The notes: a model not told the origin generated them from the sequence alone. Positions 36,158 to 46,484 are shown, numbered from the stretch's first letter. The stretch is DNA of 64,000 nucleotides from Niveispirillum irakense DSM 11586 (GCF_000429645.1 NZ_KE386933.1:124001-188000); one strand, 5' to 3'. Made by a program: numbers and translations.

Positions 36158-38323
36158 ATGACGAACGATCCGATCGCGCATATCTGGATATTGTCGGCGG
36201 CCGGGCTGGTCTTCGTCATGCAGTTGGGCTTCTGCCTGCTGGAAATCGGCTTCGTCCGCGCCAAGAACAGCATCAATGTCGCCATCAAGAATGTGATGGA
36301 TTTCTGCATTGCCGGTTTCCTGTTCTGGCTGTTCGGCTATGCGTTGATGTTTGGCCCCAGCGTTGCGGCCTTGGTCGGGGTGGGGCCTGTCATGCCCGGC
36401 GCCGATCTGCCGTCGCAACAGCTTGTTTTCCTGCTGTTCCAGATGATGTTTTGCGGCACCGCCACCACCATCGTTTCCGGTGCCGTGGCCGAGCGGATGG
36501 GCTATGGCGCCTATATCATGGTGTCGGCCCTGCTATCGGCATTGATCTATCCGATTTTTGGCCATTGGGCCTGGGGCGGGCTGGCGGGTCCGGAAAGCCA
36601 GGGCTGGCTGGCGGCCCTGGGCTTTCTTGATTTTGCCGGCTCCACCGTCGTCCATTCCGTAGGCGGGTGGCTGGCCCTGGCGGCGGTCCTGGTCATCGGG
36701 CCGCGCACGGGCCGGTTCGATGCCGGGGTCAACACGCTGGGCAACGGCAATCTGACCATGGCCTCGGCAGGGGTGCTGGTCTTGTGGTTTGGCTGGCTGG
36801 GCTTTAATGGCGGCTCCGTCCTGGGGGATCTGGAACGGGCGCCGGGCGTGTTGCTGAACACGATGCTGGCCGGCTGTGCCGGCGGGCTGGCCGGGCATTT
36901 TGCGTCATCCCTGCTGATGCGCAAGCCGGCGGTCGAACATTTCCTCAATGGCATTCTGGGCGGGCTGGTGGCGGTCACGGCGGGCGCGCTTTATGTCGGT
37001 GCCGGCGCTGCGGCGTTGATCGGCGCCATTGGCGGCGTGCTGGTCATCGCAGGCGGGCGCCTGCTGGAACGGCTGCGCGTGGATGATGCCGTGGGAGCCG
37101 TGCCGGTGCACCTGTTCGCGGGCATCTGGGGCACCCTGGCGGTGGCCTTGTTCGGTGATGTTGCGCTGTTCGGCACTGGCCTTGGCCGATGGGAGCAATT
37201 GCAGGTTCAGGCGCTGGGCGTGGTGGCCTGTGGCACCTTCACGTTTGGCGCCGGCTATGGGTTGCTGCGGCTGCTGAACATGCTGGTCCCCTTGAGGATT
37301 GATGTGGAGGCGGAGCGGCTGGGCCTGAATATCGCCGAACATGGCGCGACATCGCCCATGCTGGATCTGGCGGCGGAGATGGAGCGGCACCGGTCGGAGG
37401 GCAAGTTCGACCGTCCCGTGCATGTGGAGCCGCAATCGGATGTGGAACTGATCGCCGCGCAATATAACCGCGTCATTTCCAAGGTGCAGACCGAGATACA
37501 GCGCCACGAACTGTTGCTGGAGGAACTGGGCAAAGCCAAGGTGGAGGCGGAAAATTCCAACACCGCCAAATCCCAGTTCCTGGCGACGATGAGCCACGAG
37601 TTGCGCACGCCGCTGAATGCCGTGATCGGCTTTTCCCACCTGATCGCGGATCAGGCCTATGGCCCGATTGATGAGCGCTATGTGGAACATGCCCAGGATA
37701 TCAATGATGGCGGTAAGCATCTGCTGGCGCTGGTCAATGATGTGCTGGATTTCTCCCGGCTGGAGGCGGGCAAGTTCCAGCTTAACGAACAGCCGGTGGA
37801 TTTGCGCCGCGTGATGGTGGGCGTGCATCGGCTGATGCTGCCCTTGGCAGAAGAAGGGGCGCTGGGCCTGACATTGGACATGCCGGAAGCGCTGCCGCCG
37901 CTGCTGGCGGATGAACGGGCCGTGCGCCAGATATTGATCAATCTGGTGGGCAATGCGGTGAAATTCACCCCCGCTGGCGCCCATGTCCGCATCCAGGCCC
38001 GGTTGGAGCCGGATTGGCGCCTGTGCATCACGGTTGCCGATCAGGGCATCGGCATGGACCCGCAACAGGTGCCCAAGGCGCTTGAACCCTTCACCCAGTT
38101 GGAGGGCGGGCTGGCCAAGGGACATGGTGGATCGGGCCTGGGCCTGTCGCTGGTCAATGCCCTGGTCCGGCTGCATGAAGGCACTATGGTGATCCAGACG
38201 GCACCGGGCCGGGGCACCACCATCCATATCCGCTTTCCCGCCCGCCGCACGATCGAGATGCCGGCCCGGTCGGGGGCCGGCCGTCCCCTGGCTTCCTCCC
38301 CAGCCAATGCGGCCAGGGGCTGA
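36158..38323 (+). CDS. Ammonium transporter-histidine kinase fusion
   Basis: A 721-residue protein: Amt/MEP/Rh domain (about 1-390) with roughly 11 membrane segments, a helical linker, then a histidine kinase. The Amt pore twin histidines are seen at His166 (TVVHSVGGW) and His318 ([10 protein letters not shown]), the same places as in E. coli AmtB (168/318). The phosphoacceptor is His480 in [23 protein letters not shown]-binding boxes are [16 protein letters not shown] and [10 protein letters not shown]. Known for this class (e.g. Kuenenia Amt5): ammonium sensing. No response regulator is adjacent except ctrA, which is unlikely to be its partner. Starts at 36104 or 36041 are also open. Confidence 0.92.
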   Translation: MTNDPIAHIWILSAAGLVFVMQLGFCLLEIGFVRAKNSINVAIKNVMDFCIAGFLFWLFGYALMFGPSVAALVGVGPVMPGADLPSQQLVFLLFQMMFCGTATTIVSGAVAERMGYGAYIMVSALLSALIYPIFGHWAWGGLAGPESQGWLAALGFLDFAGSTVVHSVGGWLALAAVLVIGPRTGRFDAGVNTLGNGNLTMASAGVLVLWFGWLGFNGGSVLGDLERAPGVLLNTMLAGCAGGLAGHFASSLLMRKPAVEHFLNGILGGLVAVTAGALYVGAGAAALIGAIGGVLVIAGGRLLERLRVDDAVGAVPVHLFAGIWGTLAVALFGDVALFGTGLGRWEQLQVQALGVVACGTFTFGAGYGLLRLLNMLVPLRIDVEAERLGLNIAEHGATSPMLDLAAEMERHRSEGKFDRPVHVEPQSDVELIAAQYNRVISKVQTEIQRHELLLEELGKAKVEAENSNTAKSQFLATMSHELRTPLNAVIGFSHLIADQAYGPIDERYVEHAQDINDGGKHLLALVNDVLDFSRLEAGKFQLNEQPVDLRRVMVGVHRLMLPLAEEGALGLTLDMPEALPPLLADERAVRQILINLVGNAVKFTPAGAHVRIQARLEPDWRLCITVADQGIGMDPQQVPKALEPFTQLEGGLAKGHGGSGLGLSLVNALVRLHEGTMVIQTAPGRGTTIHIRFPARRTIEMPARSGAGRPLASSPANAARG

Positions 38324-38333
38324 AGGCCGTCTT

Positions 38334-39395
38334 TCAGCCCGGCAGGCGCCGGTCATGCCAGTGTTTCAGCCATAGGGCGCTGCGCCCCAGCCACCAGCGC
38401 TGACCCGACCGGACCAGCCCCTCATGCCCCAGGGCCAGGCGGTGGCTGGGTTTGGCCGGGGGCAGGGCGCGCAGGGACTGTCCTGCCGCCAATGCCATCA
38501 GATTACGCGCCAGGGTGCGGCCATGGCGCAGGGCCGGGCCGGGGGCGTTGCTGCAATCGCCGCTGGCCAGCATGGTGGCGACCCCTTCCACCTGTAACCG
38601 CTCATCCACCCGGATGGCACCGTCCGGCGTGACGGGCAGGCCGCTGACGCGCGCCAGGGGCGGCGGTATCAGCCCCGTGGCATTGATGAACAGGTCGAAG
38701 GCGATACGGTCGCCAGTGGCCAGCACCGCCTCATTCTCCTCTACGCCGGTCACGGCGGCCTGTTCCTGCAGGATCGTGCCGGCGGCGGCTAGTTTTTCGA
38801 TGATGCGGATGCCCGCCCGCTCCGGCAATTCGGTCAGCAATCGCCCCCGGCACAGGATGGTGATCACCACCTGTCCACCCTGTCGGCCCGCCAGGGTAAG
38901 GATCGCCATTGCCAGTTCCACCGCCGTCACCCCGCCACCCGCAATCACCAGCGCCACCGGCCGTCCGGGATGGCGGATGAACCGTTCCGTCAGTTCGTCG
39001 CGCAGGGCCAGAAGGCGGGAGAATGGCTTGGGCTGGAAACAGCGCGGATGGTTTTCCGTGCCGGGCAGGGGGCGTGGGATGCTGCCGACGGAGAGGGACA
39101 GGATGTCATAGGAAAGGGGCGCCCCGTCATGCCGATGAACCAGACGGGCGGCAGCGTCGATGCCAATCACGGCATCGTCGAAAAGATGTGCCTTGCCGCC
39201 GGCCACCAACTGCGACAGGGGCACGCCCTGCTCATGCCCTTCCTCGCCCGACAAAAGTGGGGCGGCATGGCAGCAGGCATGGAAAGGGCCGGGCGAGATC
39301 AACCCGACATCATGACCGGCCCCGGTCAGGGTGCCCGCCTGGGCCAGGACATGCAGATGCGCATGGCCGGCACCGACCAGCAGGATACGCGCCAC
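38334..39395 (-). CDS. FAD-dependent pyridine-nucleotide-disulfide-type oxidoreductase (NDH-2-like)
   Basis: A 353-residue flavoprotein. The dinucleotide loop VGAGHAHLHVLAQA at residues 7-20 matches the N-terminal GAGHAHLH type. The second Rossmann site IAGGGVTAVELAMAI is seen mid-protein, and ASGDCSNAPGPALRHG near the C-terminus is the FAD-contacting block of the family. No CxxxxC redox pair is visible, so it is more like type II NADH dehydrogenases or sulphide/quinone-type enzymes than glutathione reductases. Electron donor and acceptor are unknown. It follows ctrA on the same strand with a 9-bp gap, which could make them one transcript. Confidence 0.82.
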   Translation of the reverse strand: MARILLVGAGHAHLHVLAQAGTLTGAGHDVGLISPGPFHACCHAAPLLSGEEGHEQGVPLSQLVAGGKAHLFDDAVIGIDAAARLVHRHDGAPLSYDILSLSVGSIPRPLPGTENHPRCFQPKPFSRLLALRDELTERFIRHPGRPVALVIAGGGVTAVELAMAILTLAGRQGGQVVITILCRGRLLTELPERAGIRIIEKLAAAGTILQEQAAVTGVEENEAVLATGDRIAFDLFINATGLIPPPLARVSGLPVTPDGAIRVDERLQVEGVATMLASGDCSNAPGPALRHGRTLARNLMALAAGQSLRALPPAKPSHRLALGHEGLVRSGQRWWLGRSALWLKHWHDRRLPG

Positions 39396-39404
39396 CGGTA
39401 CCGC

Positions 39405-40115
39405 TCAGCCCGCCGCCTTGGCGGTCGCGGCCGCGCCGACCGGATCGCGCAGCACATAGCCACGGCCCCAGACCGTTTCGATATAGTTCTCGCCCTCCGT
39501 GGCCGTCACCAGCTTCTTGCGCAGCTTGCAGACGAACACGTCGATGATCTTCAGTTCCGGCTCATCCATCCCGCCATAGAGATGGTTGAGGAACATCTCC
39601 TTGGTCAGGGTCGTGCCCTTGCGCAGGGACAGCAACTCCACGATGCCATATTCCTTGCCGGTCAGATGGACCGGCTGGTCATCGACGCTGACCGTCTTGG
39701 TGTCCAGGTTCACGACCATGCGGCCGGTCTTGATCACGCTTTGCGAATGGCCCTTGGACCGGCGGATGATCGCCTGGATGCGGGCCACCAGCTCGCGCTT
39801 GTCGAACGGCTTGGTGATGTAATCATCAGCGCCGAAGCCCAGACCCTTGATCTTGTTGTCCAGGTCGGACAGGCCGGACAGGATCAGGATCGGCGTCGTC
39901 ACCCGGGCGGCGCGCAGGCGGCGCAGCACCTCATAGCCGTCCATGTCGGGCAGCATCAGATCCAGGATGATGATGTCGTAATCATACAGTTTGCCGATTT
40001 CCAGCCCGTCTTCGCCAAGGCTGGTGGCATCCACAATATAACCGCCTTCCGATGTCAGCATGAGCTGGATGCTCTTCTGCATCGCGGTGTCATCTTCTAC
40101 CAGCAGGACGCGCAT
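39405..40115 (-). CDS. ctrA: CtrA response regulator
   Basis: A 236-residue OmpR-class regulator. Receiver domain [20 protein letters not shown] with the phospho-acceptor Asp52 ([10 protein letters not shown]), then a winged helix with the CtrA-typical [20 protein letters not shown] and [26 protein letters not shown]-type segment (residues about 163-208). CtrA controls cell cycle in Caulobacter; in Rhodospirillales it mainly drives motility and flagellar genes. Start at 40115 is set by AAGGAAC. It is divergent from fliI, consistent with control of the flagellar genes, but no exact TTAA-N7-TTAA site was found between them. Confidence 0.95.
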   Translation of the reverse strand: MRVLLVEDDTAMQKSIQLMLTSEGGYIVDATSLGEDGLEIGKLYDYDIIILDLMLPDMDGYEVLRRLRAARVTTPILILSGLSDLDNKIKGLGFGADDYITKPFDKRELVARIQAIIRRSKGHSQSVIKTGRMVVNLDTKTVSVDDQPVHLTGKEYGIVELLSLRKGTTLTKEMFLNHLYGGMDEPELKIIDVFVCKLRKKLVTATEGENYIETVWGRGYVLRDPVGAAATAKAAG

Positions 40116-40364
40116 GACTTGTTCCTTGCAGCCGATAGCCTTGGTCGTGCGGGCCGGGCCCGCTGGGACGATCCCGTGGCGCCGTCCCCCCTCTCTTCTC
40201 CTAACACGGGAAATGGGGTCAGGGTTCGCCGCCAATCTTGGATCAGGTTAACAGAGCGCTTACGCTTATGCTATGCGGCGGCGGGCCATCATGGGTTAAC
40301 CATGCTGGTGCATTGGTATGTGGTATAGGGTTTGGAGCCGCCCTTCGCGTTGGAGACCCCCATC

Positions 40365-41696
40365 ATGGCTGTGCCCGATCCGGAACAGATGCTGCAGGAT
40401 ATCGAGGCTTTGCCCGCCTATCGTGTGTTCGGCCGTGTCACGTCCGTGCTGGGCATGATGGTGGAGGTGGGCGGCGTGGAGCGGCGGCTGTCCATCGGCG
40501 GGCGCTGCCGCGTGTTCAGCCGGGGCGGCCGTGTCGTCCCGTGTGAGGTGGTGGGCTTCCGCAATGGCCGCGCCCTGCTGATGCCATTCGGCACTCTGGA
40601 TGATATCGGCCTGGGCTGCCGGGCGGAGGTGGCGGAAGGACAGGCGGCGATATATCCCACCCCAGCCTGGCTGGGCCGGGTGATCAATGCGCTGGGGCAG
40701 CCTATCGACGGCAAGGGGCCGCTGCCGCAGGGTGACCGGGCGGTGATGATCAAGGCCAGCCCGCCGCCAGCCCATACCCGCAAGCGTGTGGGCGGCAAGA
40801 TGGATCTGGGGGTGAAGGCCATCAACACCTTCCTGTCCTGCTGCCGGGGCCAGCGCATGGGTATTTTTGCCGGCTCCGGTGTCGGCAAATCGGTGCTGAT
40901 GTCCATGCTGGCGAAATATACCGAGGCCAATATCAGCGTCATCGGCCTGATCGGTGAGCGTGGGCGCGAGGTGCAGGAATTCCTGGAACATGATCTGGGG
41001 CCGGATGGTATTGCCCGGTCCGTCGTGGTGGTCGCCACCAGTGACGAGCCGCCGCTGATGCGCCGTCAGGCGGCCTATATGACGCTGGCCGTGTCGGAAT
41101 ATTTCCGTGATCTGGACCAGGATGTGCTGTGCCTGATGGACAGCGTCACCCGTTTCGCCATGGCCCAGCGTGAGATCGGCCTGTCGGCGGGGGAGCCGCC
41201 GACCACCAAGGGCTATCCGCCCACCGTCTTCGCTGAATTGCCGCGCCTGTTGGAACGGGCCGGTCCCGGCACGGGGCAGGGCACGATCAGCGGCCTGTTC
41301 ACCGTGCTGGTGGAAGGCGGCGATATGGAAGAACCCATTGCCGACGCCGTGCGCGGTATTCTGGATGGCCATATCGTCATGGAGCGCCGCATCGGGGAGC
41401 GCGGGCGCTATCCCGCCATCAATATCCTGCGTTCCGTCAGCCGCACCATGCCGGGCTGCAACACGGCGGAGCAGAATGCCCTGGTCGGGCGTGCGCGCCG
41501 CTTGATGTCGGTCTATTCCGACATGGAGGAGATGATCCGGCTGGGCGCTTATCGCAAGGGCAGCGACCCGCAGGTGGACGAGGCAATCCATTTCAACCCG
41601 GCGCTGGAGACCTTCCTGCGCCAGGGCAAGGGGGATCGCAGCACGCTGGACCAGGGCTATGCCGAGCTTGAAGCCATCCTGCATGGTGCCGCATGA
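40365..41696 (+). CDS. fliI: Flagellar export ATPase FliI
   Basis: A 443-residue F1-beta-like ATPase that powers the flagellar type III secretion gate. Walker A AGSGVGKS, the [19 protein letters not shown] block, the [31 protein letters not shown]-type segment and [20 protein letters not shown] are all characteristic. The start at 40365 follows GGAG. The fliJ gene overlaps its stop by 4 bp. The other flagellar genes are not in the window, so this is a detached fliI-fliJ pair beside ctrA. Confidence 0.97.
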   Translation: MAVPDPEQMLQDIEALPAYRVFGRVTSVLGMMVEVGGVERRLSIGGRCRVFSRGGRVVPCEVVGFRNGRALLMPFGTLDDIGLGCRAEVAEGQAAIYPTPAWLGRVINALGQPIDGKGPLPQGDRAVMIKASPPPAHTRKRVGGKMDLGVKAINTFLSCCRGQRMGIFAGSGVGKSVLMSMLAKYTEANISVIGLIGERGREVQEFLEHDLGPDGIARSVVVVATSDEPPLMRRQAAYMTLAVSEYFRDLDQDVLCLMDSVTRFAMAQREIGLSAGEPPTTKGYPPTVFAELPRLLERAGPGTGQGTISGLFTVLVEGGDMEEPIADAVRGILDGHIVMERRIGERGRYPAINILRSVSRTMPGCNTAEQNALVGRARRLMSVYSDMEEMIRLGAYRKGSDPQVDEAIHFNPALETFLRQGKGDRSTLDQGYAELEAILHGAA

Positions 41697-42127
41697 AAGA
41701 TCTGAAGCCGATCATCCGGCTGAACCAGCGATCTGTCGATGAACGCCGCCGCCATCTGGGGGAGCTTCAGCGCGTTGAGCAGAAGCTGCTGGAGGATCGC
41801 GCCGCGTTTGAGGACCGGGTGGTGCAGGAACGCACCCTGGCGGGCACCGACCTGCTGCTGGCCCGCGCGCTACCTTCCTTCCTGCGCCACGCCAAAGACC
41901 GGCTGGAACAGTTTGACCGGTCCCATGCCCTGCTGCGGGTGGAGATCGCCAAGGCGGAAGAAATGGTGGCGGAAGCCTTCCGCGAGCTGAAAAAGTTTGA
42001 GCAGGTACAAGAACAGCGCGATCTGGCCGCCAAGGAGGCCCGCCGTCATCGGGAAACCCAGATGTTCGATGAAGTCGCCTCCATCCGCTTTTCCCGCCAG
42101 CAGGATGGCGGCGGCGGCTCGGAGTAA
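41693..42127 (+). CDS. fliJ: FliJ-like flagellar export protein
   Basis: A 144-residue, almost wholly helical protein with long charged heptads ([40 protein letters not shown]) as expected for FliJ, the coiled-coil stalk of the export ATPase. Sequence conservation in FliJ is low, so identity rests on the ATGA overlap with fliI, length and coiled-coil pattern. A Gly-rich tail ends the protein. Confidence 0.88.
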   Translation: MKDLKPIIRLNQRSVDERRRHLGELQRVEQKLLEDRAAFEDRVVQERTLAGTDLLLARALPSFLRHAKDRLEQFDRSHALLRVEIAKAEEMVAEAFRELKKFEQVQEQRDLAAKEARRHRETQMFDEVASIRFSRQQDGGGGSE

Positions 42128-42257
42128 CGCCATCGGCAAGGATTTTGGCCGATGCGCGGGCCGCCCACTGCCGCCGTGCTGCGCGTGCGGCGTGCCCAAG
42201 GGCGGGGAGCGCCCGCCCGGCGATTGTGGGGCTCTAAGCGTTTTGCCTGCCGCCCGC

Positions 42258-43340
42258 TCAGTGCAGGTCGCGCAGGTTGTGGCGGATTTCCAGCATCTGG
42301 TCGATATTGGCCAGGAACAGCTTGGTCAGGTCCGGGTCCAGATGCTGGCCGGCAGCGCCGTGCAGAAATTCCAGCACGTCCGGCACGGGCCAGGGGTGTT
42401 TATAGGGGCGGGGCGATAAGAGCGCGTCAAAGACATCGCATACCGCCACGATCCGCCCGCTCAGGGGGATACCCTCCCCGGCAAGCCCGTGCGGATAGCC
42501 GCTGCCATCCCATTTCTCGTGATGGGTCAGCGCGATTTCCGACGCCATATCCAGCAAGGGCTGACCGCTGCCGGCCAATATCTGCGCGCCCATGGTGCAA
42601 TGGTTGCGCATCACCACCCATTCATCCGCATCCAGCTTGCCCGGCTTCAGCAATACCCGGTCCGGAACGCCGATCTTGCCGATATCATGCAGGGGGGCAG
42701 CATGGGTGATGGTGCTGCAGAAATCCGGGCTTTGTCCGGAAAGTTCGGCCAGGGTGCCGGCCAACTGGCCAATGCGCACGATATGCTTGCCGGTATCCTC
42801 GTCACGGAATTCGCCGGCGCTGCATAAGCGATGGATAATCTCCGTCCGGGCCCGTTCCAGTTCCGCCGTCCGTTCCTCCACCAGCCGCTCCAGCACGCGG
42901 GCATGGTCACGCTGGGCGCGATGCAGCATATGAAGCTGTAGCAGATTGCGGGCCCGGACATTCAGTTCCCAGGCGGTGAAGGGCTTCAGCACATAGTCGA
43001 TGGCGCCGGTTTCCAGCGCCCGGCGGCGGCAGGCCTCGCTATTGTCCGCCGTGATCATCAGGACGGGCGGCGCCTCGTTCCCCAGCATCGCGCGCATCCG
43101 CTCAATGAAGGTGGGGCCGTCCATCACGGGCATATTATAATCCAGCAGGACCAGATCCGGCGGGTCGTCATGGCACAGGGCCAGCCCCTGCAAGGGATCA
43201 ACCGTCCCTGTGATCTGGGACAGGCCGTTTCCCTTCAGCATCGCGCTGATCACGTCGACGCTGAATTGAAGATCATCCACGATAAGCACTTTGGCCCGGC
43301 GCACCCAAGCGTCACCGGAATGGATCATCTCCATCGCCAT
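42258..43340 (-). CDS. Response regulator with HD-GYP phosphodiesterase domain
   Basis: A 360-residue protein. A receiver domain (KVLIVDDLQFSVDVISAML, phospho-Asp in LVLLDYNMPVMDG, LKPFTAWEL) is joined by a helical linker to an HD-GYP domain: HAAPLHDIGKIGVPDRVLLK, HHEKWDGSGYPHGL and IVAVCDVFDALLSPRPYK. The HD metal pair and GYP are intact, so it should hydrolyse cyclic di-GMP in a phosphorylation-dependent way. Start at 43340 has GGAGAGG upstream. A perfect 34-bp palindrome (43391-43424) lies 51-84 bp before the start, in promoter position. Confidence 0.94.
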   Translation of the reverse strand: MAMEMIHSGDAWVRRAKVLIVDDLQFSVDVISAMLKGNGLSQITGTVDPLQGLALCHDDPPDLVLLDYNMPVMDGPTFIERMRAMLGNEAPPVLMITADNSEACRRRALETGAIDYVLKPFTAWELNVRARNLLQLHMLHRAQRDHARVLERLVEERTAELERARTEIIHRLCSAGEFRDEDTGKHIVRIGQLAGTLAELSGQSPDFCSTITHAAPLHDIGKIGVPDRVLLKPGKLDADEWVVMRNHCTMGAQILAGSGQPLLDMASEIALTHHEKWDGSGYPHGLAGEGIPLSGRIVAVCDVFDALLSPRPYKHPWPVPDVLEFLHGAAGQHLDPDLTKLFLANIDQMLEIRHNLRDLH

Positions 43341-43390
43341 CAGGGCCTCTCCGCCATATGCATGTGGCACCGCACAAGATGAAGGAGTAG

Positions 43391-43424
43391 ATGCTTTAAT
43401 GCTTAATATTAAGCATTAAAGCAT
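43391..43424. promoter_or_regulatory. Perfect 34-bp AT-rich palindrome upstream of the HD-GYP gene
   Basis: The half-site ATGCTTTAATGCTTAAT (43391-43407) is followed without any spacer by its exact reverse complement (43408-43424). The element includes four TTAA tetramers at 43396, 43403, 43409 and 43416. It sits 51 bp before the HD-GYP start and would overlap that gene's promoter. Confidence 0.75.
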
Positions 43425-43875
43425 GTCATCGCCCGTTGTTCCATGGCGATTCTTTCATCTGATTGGTGGGGTAGGGAAAGCTGCTTCAGCCCATTTGCGT
43501 CGGCAAGAAGGCGAGTAGAAGAACGGTATCAGCTTCTTGGTGATTTACAGGCGCCTCTTCCAGGCAAAATAGGAAGGTTCAAAGATTGAAGCATGCGAGG
43601 GCTTTCTATCTAATTTCATACAACGAAGGTAGTAATACTGGCAGACGGGGTGGTCGCGAAACCATCCTTAAGTATGCGTTTTGGTGGGTGAGGGCAGATA
43701 ATTCACCCTTACCGTGTCGGCTGCGAATTCTCTGAATATCTGAGTCGCGAGGTGCGTGCAGGGACATCGCGCCCACACCTATCCTTCCGGATAGGTCCGG
43801 TGAGGGAAGGGCCATGACGTCATCCCAAAGGGCGGATGTGAAGGCGCCCACGCCTTTATTTGGTGGGGCACCATC
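43425..43875. other. Gene-free stretch between the HD-GYP and phosphatase genes
   Basis: No supported gene in about 450 bp. It must hold the promoters of the two flanking divergent genes. GTTCC at 43437-43441, read on minus, gives GGAAC 16 bp before CTTT, a weak EcfG-like pair facing the HD-GYP gene. A short hairpin CCTATCC-N4-GGATAGG lies near 43779-43796. Base composition is somewhat lower in GC than the surroundings. Confidence 0.4.
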
Positions 43876-44475
43876 ATGCGGTTTACAGAATATGTTCGCG
43901 TGGGAACCCGGCGGTGGAGGTGGCCTCTGCGGGTTATGCTCACGGGTGTTGCCACCTTATTGCTGGTTGGCGCCTATCTGGGCGGCCTGCAACTGACGGG
44001 CAATTTCCATACGGTTCTGCCGCATGAACTTTATCGTTCTGCCCAACCGTCGCCGACGCAGATTGCGGCCTATGCCGCCACCTATGGCATCCGCAGCATT
44101 ATCAATCTGCGCGGCGGGAATCCTGGCCGTGACTGGTATGAGGGGGAACGCGCCATGGCCCGGCGGCTGGGCATCCTGCATGTGGATTTTGCCATGTCCG
44201 CCAAACGGCCGCTGGATGATGGCAGGGCGGCGCAGTTGATCGCCCTGTTACGCAGTGTGCCTAAACCGGTGCTGATCCATTGCCAGGCCGGGGCAGACCG
44301 CACCGGCCTGGCGGCGGCGCTTTATCTTGCTGCCATTGCGGGCCAGGGAGAGGCGGCATCGGAGGGGCAGCTTTCACTTCTGTATGGCCATCTCAGCCTG
44401 CCGATCCTGGCACCTTATGCGATGGATGACAGTTTTGAACGGCTGGAGCCGGCTTTGGGCTTTGCCGGCTCCTGA
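43876..44475 (+). CDS. Membrane-anchored dual-specificity/tyrosine phosphatase-like protein
   Basis: A 199-residue protein with one N-terminal membrane segment (residues about 19-42, LRVMLTGVATLLLVGAYLGG) and a cysteine phosphatase domain outside the membrane. LYRSAQPSPTQIAAYAATYG and IRSIINLRGG are family strands, and the catalytic loop is HCQAGADRTG (HCX5R), intact. The upstream general-acid region (VDFAMSAKRPLDDG) is less clear. Substrate may be phosphotyrosine or phosphoinositol-like. The ATG at 43876 follows GGTGGGG. Confidence 0.9.
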   Translation: MRFTEYVRVGTRRWRWPLRVMLTGVATLLLVGAYLGGLQLTGNFHTVLPHELYRSAQPSPTQIAAYAATYGIRSIINLRGGNPGRDWYEGERAMARRLGILHVDFAMSAKRPLDDGRAAQLIALLRSVPKPVLIHCQAGADRTGLAAALYLAAIAGQGEAASEGQLSLLYGHLSLPILAPYAMDDSFERLEPALGFAGS

Positions 44476-44493
44476 CCCCAGCGTTCTATCCAG

Positions 44494-45210
44494 TTACTCT
44501 TCCTGCGCCGCGGCAGCCCCACCGCGGAAGCCCATGGCGACAATATAGGTCTCGCTGCTGTCCTGCCGGCTGGCGGCGGGCTTGGCGTGGCGGACGGTGG
44601 TGAAGTCCTTTTTCATCTGGGCCAGCAATTCCCGCTCCGCCCCGCCCTGGAACAGCTTGCAGATGAAATGGCCGCCCGGCGCCAGCACCTCGGTGGCGAA
44701 CTGATAGGCCATTTCGGCCAGCCCCATGATGCGCAGATGGTCGGTCTGGGTGTGGCCGGTCGTGTTGGCCGCCATGTCGGACATGACGATATCGGCTGGG
44801 CCTTTCAACAGCGATTTCAGCCGCTCCGGGGCTTCCGGCACGGTGAAATCCATCTGGAAGGTGGTGGCACCAGGCACCGGCTCCATCTCCAGCAGGTCAA
44901 GGCCGATCACCTGTCCGGTGCCACCCTTGTCGGATTTGGATTTTTCCACCGCAACCTGGGTCCAGCCCCCCGGCGCGGCGCCCAGATCAACGACGCGCTG
45001 GCCCCGCTTCAGCAGGCCAAATTTCTCGTCAAGCTGCAACAGCTTGAAGGCGGCACGGCTGCGCAGCCCCCGCTTCTTCGCTTCAACCACATAAGGGTCG
45101 TTAAGCTGGCGTTCCAGCCACCGGGCAGAGGATACCGACCGACGCTTCGCCGTCTTCACGCGCACGGCCTGATTACGGCCGGTGGGAATATTGCCGGAAG
45201 ATTTCGTCAT
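44494..45210 (-). CDS. rlmE: 23S rRNA (uridine-2552 2'-O)-methyltransferase RlmE
   Basis: A 238-residue FtsJ-type SAM methyltransferase acting on the ribosomal A-loop. The catalytic K-D-K-E tetrad is seen: Lys in SRAAFKLLQLDEKF, Asp in IVMSDMAANTTGH, Lys in FICKLFQGG and Glu in SSETYIV. The SAM loop is VVDLGAAPGGWTQVA. The N-terminus carries a basic tail of about 30 residues, common in alphaproteobacterial members. It follows the Ppx/GppA gene by 116 bp on the same strand. Confidence 0.96.
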   Translation of the reverse strand: MTKSSGNIPTGRNQAVRVKTAKRRSVSSARWLERQLNDPYVVEAKKRGLRSRAAFKLLQLDEKFGLLKRGQRVVDLGAAPGGWTQVAVEKSKSDKGGTGQVIGLDLLEMEPVPGATTFQMDFTVPEAPERLKSLLKGPADIVMSDMAANTTGHTQTDHLRIMGLAEMAYQFATEVLAPGGHFICKLFQGGAERELLAQMKKDFTTVRHAKPAASRQDSSETYIVAMGFRGGAAAAQEE

Positions 45211-45326
45211 GGTCGTAAAAACCCAGGAAAAGAAAATGATCTACAGGGCGGATATCGGCTGAAAGCAGCAGGCGCGCAAGACCGGCGGCCGCAACCCTGC
45301 CCATCGGCACGCCGCTGCGGGACAGA

Positions 45327-46484
45327 TCACCGCCGGCGGCGCCGGGCCTGGGCCGCCAGTTCAAACAGGATGCCTTCGCGCACCCCCCGATCGGCGATGC
45401 GCAGTTGCGGTACGGGCCATTGCCGCCAGATCGCATCCAGGATGGCACAGCCCGCCACCACCAGATCGGCCCGGTCGCGACCGACACAGGGTTGCCCGGC
45501 GCGGCCCATATAATCCAGCCCCAGCAGCGTTTCAGAGATGGAGCGGGCCTGGTCCCGGTCCAGCCATGCCCCATCCACGCGGGACCGGTCATAGCGTGAC
45601 AGGCCCATCTGAATGCCGGCCAATGTGGTCACGGTGCCGGATGCGCCCAGCATCTGTACCCGCCCGGTCTTCACAGCGGCAGCGATGCCATTGCGCCGGT
45701 CGAAATCGGTCAGTCCGGCGGCGACCTTATCCATCATGCGGCGGTAATCGTGCGGGCAGACGCGGTCACCGCCATAGGTTTCCGTCAGGTTCACCACACC
45801 CAATGGCACGGAAATCTGGTCCAGCACCACGGGGCGGCCGCGGATCAGTTCGATCCAGATCATCTCTGTGGAGCCGCCGCCAATATCGAAGACCAGGGCG
45901 TTGGGGATGGTCGGGTCCAGCAGGGGGGAGCAGCCGGTCATGGCCAGCCGCGCCTCCTCCTTCGGGGAAATAATCTCGATCTGCAATCCGGTTTCGGTCT
46001 GTACCCGGTCTAGGAAGGCATCACAATTATCGGCCCGGCGGCACGCTTCGGTACCGACGGCGCGGACCAGATTGACGCCACGCCGCTCCATTTTCGACCG
46101 GCAGACCTTCAGGGCCTGGACTGTGCGCGACATGGCATCATCGCGCAGCGTGTCGGACCGGGATAAGCCTTCACCCAGCCGCACGATGCGGGAAAAGGCG
46201 TCCACGACGCGGAACCCTTCCCGGCAGGGGCGGGCGATCAGCAGCCGGCAATTATTGGTGCCCAGATCCAGCGCGGCCAGCACAGGCGCGCGTCCATATT
46301 CTTCCAGGCAGGTAAAAGGCGACATGGCGTAGCGCGTATCACCGGGCGGCAATAGGGATCCTGCCGGCGTCTCCGCCGGTTCAAGACCCTGCTTGTCCGC
46401 AGGTCGCTGCGCTAACCCCACCTCCACGCTCTGATCCTCAGTCCAGGGGGCTGCGCCACGCGCGTCCGCACCCCATGTCATCAT
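45327..46484 (-). CDS. Ppx/GppA-family exopolyphosphatase
   Basis: A 385-residue ASKHA-fold phosphatase. VLAALDLGTNNCRLLIARP (phosphate 1), SRIVRLGEGLS, AVGTEACRRADN, ISPKEEARLAMTG, VFDIGGGSTEMIWIE (phosphate 2) and LGASGTVTTLAGIQ all fit. It hydrolyses polyphosphate or pppGpp. About 60 residues of low-similarity N-terminus precede the core; it may start later. Starts at 46484, 46481 or 46523 are possible. rlmE follows downstream, a pairing I recall from many alphaproteobacteria. Confidence 0.92.
   Translation of the reverse strand: MMTWGADARGAAPWTEDQSVEVGLAQRPADKQGLEPAETPAGSLLPPGDTRYAMSPFTCLEEYGRAPVLAALDLGTNNCRLLIARPCREGFRVVDAFSRIVRLGEGLSRSDTLRDDAMSRTVQALKVCRSKMERRGVNLVRAVGTEACRRADNCDAFLDRVQTETGLQIEIISPKEEARLAMTGCSPLLDPTIPNALVFDIGGGSTEMIWIELIRGRPVVLDQISVPLGVVNLTETYGGDRVCPHDYRRMMDKVAAGLTDFDRRNGIAAAVKTGRVQMLGASGTVTTLAGIQMGLSRYDRSRVDGAWLDRDQARSISETLLGLDYMGRAGQPCVGRDRADLVVAGCAILDAIWRQWPVPQLRIADRGVREGILFELAAQARRRRR

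Noticed and set aside
40236-40364. CtrA-binding site between ctrA and fliI
   Set aside because: TTAA at 40248 is followed by TTAC after 8 bp, not the required TTAA-N7-TTAA; a second TTAACC lacks a partner.
43391-43424. The 34-bp palindrome as a CtrA site
   Set aside because: Its four TTAA boxes are spaced with starts 7, 6 and 7 bp apart; none gives the 11-bp start-to-start spacing of the CtrA consensus.
43606-43851. 81-codon minus-strand open frame in the gap before the phosphatase gene
   Set aside because: No ribosome site, no recognisable features, and lower-GC noncoding-like composition.
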